From: Apostichopus japonicus
Taxonomy: Eukaryota; Echinodermata; Holothuroidea; Aspidochirotida; Stichopodidae
Length of the DNA stretch: 64,000 bases
NCBI RefSeq assembly: GCF_037975245.1
Contig: NC_092568.1
Location: 18,621,001-18,685,000, forward strand
Direction: 5' to 3'
Shown: positions 60,301-64,000 of the stretch, piece by piece
Numbering within the stretch: the first letter of the stretch is position 1
Layout: every line of letters starts with the position of its first letter
Made by a program: the position numbers and the translations under genes
The notes under the pieces: generated by a model
Seen by the model: only the letters and a program-made list of their open reading frames with translations
Told to the model about the DNA's origin: nothing
Database searches by the model: none

Positions 60301-63300
60301 TACCAAAACAATGTTTAATTAGTCAGTTGCGCCATGCACAGCTTAGGGCATGACAACTCCGTAAGTAGAGGGCAGGCTTTGTATTCCTGAGGCCACTGTT
60401 TTTTGTTTTTGTTTTCTTCTGTCTAGCCGATATTTTCTGTGCTCTTTCAAAATTTCCAAAAACTAGAAAGAAGGAAACACAAATGCCTTGCTGATATCCA
60501 GACATATTGATATCCTAACTTGCACTCACTCGCCACCCTGATAAGAGATACTATTTCAGTGTTTTACCTCCAATCATATTCGTGTACCAAAGATCTTGGC
60601 GGGAAAAAACCCGGTATGTGTAGAATGTCAACCATCTATCTAAGTTATCGTGTCTCATGGTGTCCGTCTTGACAGATTGGAGAGATTGCTCAGGAGCAAC
60701 AAACCACGATATCCGTGATCGGTATACAGACTTGTAAAGAGTACGAGCTTGAGACTGTCAGTAAGGCTGCTGCCATCACTGGTGGGACTATTAACCTTCT
60801 CAGTCCTCACGAACTCAGCCACAAGATGAGGGAACTCATGCAGGACGTAATTATCGCCACCGGTGTCGAGGTCACAGCGATACTTCACCCTTACCTCTGC
60901 TTTGTCAGTGAAAAGGTAAAATCCTGCCCCACCCCCACCGTCTACTATTCATCAAATATTTTTATTTTTATTGGGGGTGGGGAGAACTTTTGCAGGTTTT
61001 AACAATGTAGGATATTCTTCTTCTAGGAACTCTCTACAATTTTGGGAATTGTAGCGATTTGTTTTCAATAACTACAAAGATGGAAACATGCAGTGTGTCA
61101 TAATACGTCAGCCAATTATTGTCCGGTTACATACGCCCAGTGCCCAAATGATTGCCCAGTGCATGTAATATTAAAAACTAACTCATACATACAGCAAAGT
61201 TTTTCTCAAGTTATATTGCACTGAGAAAATTTTGGACGCCCATATTGTTTGCCCCTGTTAAGTTTTGACTCTTACAGCCGGCATGGAAGGAAACTTAGGC
61301 TGAAATATGAGTTACTGAAAACCCAACTTAATATGGTTCAATCAACGTTTATTTCCTTAGTAATGTCTTTTTGGTTACTTGCCATAGGCAGGAAAATAAC
61401 CTATGTAGTCAAGTTGGCATGTGTGTGTGTGCGTGTGTGTGTGTGTTACACCCTAGCTTGTAAACACCGTATCTCAAGAAAGACAGCATCTGCAGTTCTC
61501 ATGCGGCATATTTTGCATGCGGCTTCCCTACCATGAGTGCAAGAATCCTTTTGTTTTGGGCGGAGGTCAAAGGTCATTTGGTGTCAGCAAATGGGAAAAT
61601 GTAAAAATCATATATGCCTGGTAGGATGCCTTTAATTTTATAGTTCTATCCGGGAGTTTATGCTCTACTAAACTAAACTACTTATGATGGATGAGTTTAG
61701 CACTGTCATAATATTGCTTGTATCGGCTTGTCACCTCTTGACCTTAAAAAAGGTTAATTGCCATCTCTGTCTTCCCCACTTGTATTTTTTGTGTTTCCCG
61801 TGTTGCATTTTCGTTATTCTTCCAGAAATACTGCTTGTCCTGTCTGGTGACAAAATTCAATATGTTACAATGTAGCTCCTTTCTTTCTTTTCTTCAAGAT
61901 ATCAGTTGGAAAGAAAAGTAACGTTGAACTTCTTTCCTTAATTAAAGGGTGTTTATAGAGATGAGCATCAGTGCAACAACATTTGTGGACATTTAGTGCA
62001 ATTGCCCATACTAAATAGTTTGAATCGGTAACTTTCTTACAAACCTGAAAACATTTTGCTACTAACACATCAAGTCCTCTGCTGGTGGTGATATCAACAA
62101 ATTCAATATTTCATGGTGTAGATATTGTAGACATTACAAAGCACCTTACTTTGCATCTTATAGGAACCTGGGTTTCCTCCATTCACAGGAAGCTGCAGGG
62201 GTGGGGGTTGGGGGCTTCACATGCTGAACTAATACTTGATAAGACCAACCGAAAAAAGTGTGATTGCAATCAGCTAGCTTTTACGGTACGGCAGAAAAGC
62301 ATTCATAGATTAATGATTGCCCTGTAGCAGTAAAGCCAAGGTTAGCTTGCAAACTACTCTTGTGCTGCATATGTCTTGTATTTAAGGTAGGTAACTGCTG
62401 GGAGGATTTTCCTGCTGGTTTTCTTTTCAGTTCTTCTCATGGGGACCTATATGCTTAGAGAATATGATTGGGGTTAATTTTTACAGTGTTTTTTTTTTTA
62501 ATTTGGTCACTCTGACATTTGCAACCAACACCGCGGACAAGCTAAGCTCTGTCCAACATGGCATGCCGTAGGATAGTGTTTTCTTACTGTCCTTTGGAGT
62601 CAGGCTAATAGTGAAATCTACTTCTAAGTTTATCTGGAGGATATTTTCAGGTTCAACAACTAATTGGGGTTTGCTATTGCAACTTGTAACATATCATAAC
62701 TTGAATTACAGATCAAATTTGTCAGACATTCTGCCAAATCTGAGAGAAAAGAGTACAGTTCAGACCAGCTAGGTGGCCATGCAGTGACTGTTAGGAAGCT
62801 TATTGCTTTCATATTGGAATGGAACTGACAGTACACCTAATATTTTATGAATCTTTCTTTGTAAATAATTGTTTGTTGATGTACACAGATTGAGTTCAAC
62901 AAGAAGAGTATAGCTTCTTGCAGTTTGGGGAATGTACACAAATCCACAGAACTGACCTTCAGATTCCAGAAGAAAGAAGAGTTCCAAAATGCTGAAGTTT
63001 CTGCTTTGCCTTTCCAGGTGAGCCAAGATTTACTTCTTTAAAAGTATCTGATGGGTCGTATGAGCTTTTAATTATTTTCAAAACAAACTTGTAGAGAATG
63101 TTATAGTTTTGTAGAACAGTGGGGAAGGGGTGGGTTGATGTAAATTGCTAATTATATGACATGTTGGAAAGTTTGATCACTGCTATAGCGGACAAAGGAA
63201 TCTGAATAATCATCTGAAACAGGAGATCATATTATTGTTGCTTGGAGAGGTGACAAGATATGGAAATAGAGTTAAATATTATTTACTTTCACGAGGCTAT

Positions 63301-63779
63301 AGCTGCCTTTCTGAAGTGGTATTGGAAGTCACAAAATGCAACCATTTTGAAATGAAAAGATGAAAACATCATGAAACTGTAGGACATTGCTAAGATGGTT
63401 ATCTTGTCTCCTATTCATCAAACTAAAAGATGGTTGTTGTTACAAATGAATTTTAATTGTGAAGCAAAATGAATTGAATTAATATTCAATACCTGCTATA
63501 TAGAACAAGGTACTTCTATCCTGAAAGTGATTGGTCGTTTATATCAATGAGAACTGTGAAAATTATGACCAATCTTGGAAATTCTCATAAAGCAGTAATA
63601 TGAATAAAATCAAAATGCAATTGAGTATGCTTTGAGAGTGCCAAAATATAAAAACCCACTGCGTCGTTGCCTTCGCTTTTTAGATTCAAGTTCGTTACAC
63701 CACCAAAGACGGGAGAAGATTTCTTCGGATTTTGACAGAGAAACGTGAGACGACATCAGACAGAAATCAAATGGAAACG
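48236..63779 (+). CDS. cpras1-like: Circularly permuted Ras / zinc ribbon / VWA protein (cpRAS, CPRas1-like), copy R, 3' partial
   Basis: Multi-exon gene, 14 coding exons visible, joined in frame to 671 codons and continuing past the window. CDS pieces: 48236-48355, 49898-49966, 50442-50561, 51062-51244, 51610-51784, 52228-52441, 54395-54440, 55606-55771, 57197-57272, 58436-58633, 59913-60093, 60676-60915, 62889-63017, 63684-63779. All introns are GT-AG and phases match throughout. Domain order: acidic N-terminus (1-40); permuted Ras domain with G3 D50-TAGQ54, G4 N108-KSD111, G5 E136-TSAK140, G1 G169-SGGVGKS176, switch I T194; basic linker; zinc ribbon C266/C269/C294/C297; VWA with D349-x-S351-x-S353, T471, D497; beta-barrel-like strand region near 640-660. 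Known family: cpRAS, a Ras-type GTPase with G3-G4-G5-G1-G2 order fused to VWA, found in few metazoans and protists; cellular role unknown. The residues for nucleotide binding and hydrolysis (P-loop lysine, switch I threonine, DTAGQ glutamine, NKxD) are all present. The start is the first in-frame ATG after the exon 2 acceptor. Inference: an active GTPase, probably cytosolic since no signal peptide is visible. Confidence 0.93.
49898..49966 (+). CDS. cpRAS copy R, exon 3 (G3, residues 41-63)
   Basis: 69 bp phase 0/0 exon with LDILDTAGQEEFSTIREQ (switch II). Confidence 0.93.
50442..50561 (+). CDS. cpRAS copy R, exon 4 (residues 64-103)
   Basis: 120 bp phase 0/0 exon; Ras-like YMRLGQAFVIVYSI strand and helix. 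Confidence 0.93.
51062..51244 (+). CDS. cpRAS copy R, exon 5 (G4/G5, residues 104-164)
   Basis: 183 bp phase 0/0 exon; NKSD at residues 108-111 and ETSAK at 136-140. The donor used is AGG|GTTGGT, which keeps phase 0 into the P-loop exon. Confidence 0.92.
51610..51784 (+). CDS. cpRAS copy R, exon 6 (G1/G2, residues 165-222)
   Basis: 175 bp. P-loop GSGGVGKS at 169-176 and switch I DPTIEES around T194. Donor AGAG|GTATTA, phase 1. Confidence 0.95.
52228..52441 (+). CDS. cpRAS copy R, exon 7 (linker and CxxC, residues 223-294)
   Basis: 214 bp with acceptor CTAAAG. Linker is more basic than in copy L (SRRRSAK). C266 and C269 open the zinc ribbon. Confidence 0.85.
54395..54440 (+). CDS. cpRAS copy R, exon 8 (second CxxC, residues 294-309)
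   Basis: 46 bp micro-exon, strong acceptor TTTCTGCAG, donor GAA|GTAAGT. Completes C294 and C297. Confidence 0.88.
54530..54650. repeat. Inverted dispersed repeat, upstream of VWA exon 9 in copy R
   Basis: Mirror of 16905-17065 on arm L. Pairs with 55960-56100. Confidence 0.75.
54995..55362. repeat. 60 bp VNTR in intron 8 of copy R
   Basis: About six units of the same repeat in reverse complement (GGGCGATATGTTAGTGTTCC). Unit number differs from arm L. Confidence 0.9.
55606..55771 (+). CDS. cpRAS copy R, exon 9 (VWA DxSxS, residues 310-365)
   Basis: 166 bp. MIDAS D349, S351, S353 within IYCIDVSSSMG. Donor CAAG|GTATCA, phase 1. Confidence 0.93.
55960..56100. repeat. Inverted dispersed repeat, downstream of VWA exon 9 in copy R
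   Basis: Mirror of 15489-15625, with a GT microsatellite at its start. Confidence 0.75.
57197..57272 (+). CDS. cpRAS copy R, exon 10 (VWA)
   Basis: 76 bp, acceptor CATCAG, donor AGAG|GTATGG, phase 1 in and phase 2 out. Confidence 0.9.
58436..58633 (+). CDS. cpRAS copy R, exon 11 (VWA)
   Basis: 198 bp, acceptor CCTTCAG, donor CCGA|GTAAGT. Joins exon 10 through a split Arg codon, giving a continuous VWA sequence (VQRQIDFHEIE, GLVSFGSVIKF). Confidence 0.92.
59913..60093 (+). CDS. cpRAS copy R, exon 12 (VWA MIDAS T471, D497)
   Basis: 181 bp, acceptor TTCCTCAG, donor AAG|GTCAGA. GSTALGPAL and LCTDGEPNQG. Confidence 0.93.
60676..60915 (+). CDS. cpRAS copy R, exon 13 (end of VWA, residues 517-596)
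   Basis: 240 bp phase 0/0 exon. Homology to arm L extends about 270 bp past it, to the point where arm L leaves the window. Confidence 0.92.
60916..62888 (+). other. Intron 13 of copy R
   Basis: The first 270 bp are shared with arm L. The rest has no visible partner and no exon that keeps frame with exons 13 and 14. Confidence 0.75.
62889..63017 (+). CDS. cpRAS copy R, exon 14 (residues 597-639)
   Basis: 129 bp phase 0/0 exon, acceptor TACACAG, donor CCAG|GTGAGC. Encodes IEFNKKSIASC and alternating hydrophobic strands. No partner is visible for copy L because it lies outside the window. Confidence 0.85.
63684..63779 (+). CDS. cpRAS copy R, exon 15 (Sec23/24-like beta-barrel strand, residues 640-671)
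   Basis: 96 bp phase 0/0 exon, acceptor CTTTTTAG, donor ACG|GTTAGA. VRYTTKDGRRFLRILTEK resembles the Y-x-x-x-x-G-x-RR-x-R-x-x-T strand of Sec23/Sec24 beta-barrels. Gene continues past 64000. Confidence 0.8.
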
Positions 63780-64000
63780 GTTAGATATATCCTTTTTGCT
63801 TCTTTCTTGGTTTAATAATGTCTAGAAAATTGTTGCTGAAACAGAAATATCACCGAAGGCTTGTATTGAACTTTGAGATGGAAATCTCCAGTCCTAATTT
63901 CTGCTCTGGGTTTTCAGATAAGTCTAGGGTGGTGGTTATTCTAGATATCACTCTTAATCTCTTACTTCAGTACCATAACATATTCATTATAATCGATATC

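Larger units (their letters stand above)
45480..61190. repeat. Arm R of the large inverted duplication
   Basis: Reverse complement of arm L. It lacks all four arm-L insertions and has its own: a retrotransposon-bearing stretch near 46300-47945 and about 350 bp near 48600-48950 in intron 2. Homology can be followed to the point where arm L meets position 1, so the true end is not known. Confidence 0.92.

Noticed and set aside
62710-62825. Open stretch after an ACAG (IKFVRHSAKSERKEY...)
   Set aside because: No usable donor keeps phase 0 into exon 14, and it ends in a stop; the exon 13 to 14 join reads well without it.

Overview
This is a eukaryotic, AT-rich, intron- and transposon-dense window. 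Its gene family (circularly permuted Ras joined to a VWA domain, scattered among metazoans and protists), its tRNA-derived SINEs and its hAT-type MITEs suggest a marine invertebrate. An echinoderm is plausible, but the sequence alone does not prove it.

The window is dominated by a large inverted duplication carrying two divergent, head-to-head copies of one gene. Copy L runs on the minus strand from about 24.1 kb down past position 1. Copy R runs on the plus strand from about 45.5 kb past position 64000. The gene encodes a circularly permuted Ras GTPase. Its motifs run G3 (DTAGQE), G4 (NKSD), G5 (ETSAK), G1 (GSGGVGKS), G2 (YDPTIEESF). These are followed by a Sec23/Sec24-like C2-C2 zinc ribbon, a VWA domain with an intact MIDAS (DxSxS, T, D) and a beta-barrel-like stretch. 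This is the architecture named cpRAS in 2008 (CPRas1-type proteins). Copy R has 14 coding exons visible (671 codons) and runs off the right edge. Copy L has 12 visible (596 codons) and runs off the left edge. All exon-intron junctions and phases agree between copies. By eye the proteins differ at about 25 of 596 shared positions, with no stops or frameshifts, so both look functional.

Layout: 1-24.1 kb is arm L. Its introns carry insertions that arm R lacks, each with an empty site on the other arm: a hAT-like MITE (685-1020), a retroposon (1758-2012), a 9.5 kb foldback-type element with inverted minisatellite ends (4753-14298), and a 685 bp tandem-repeat MITE beside exon 1 (24157-24841). Nested in the 9.5 kb element are a second hAT MITE, a 1.5 kb CAT satellite, two SINEs and a roughly 400 bp tandem repeat full of AGGTCA direct repeats. 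From 24.9 to 28 kb and from 42 to 45.5 kb the inverted homology continues in patches. From 28 to 42 kb lies a spacer without a recognised gene, containing palindromic elements, CT-rich dispersed elements, local inverted repeats and one possible two-exon gene fragment (38043-38777). From 45.5 to 64 kb is arm R, whose main private insertion is a 5'-truncated non-LTR retrotransposon (about 46.3-47.9 kb).

The duplication could be a real recent inverted segmental duplication or two diverged haplotypes joined by the assembler. Sequence alone cannot decide.
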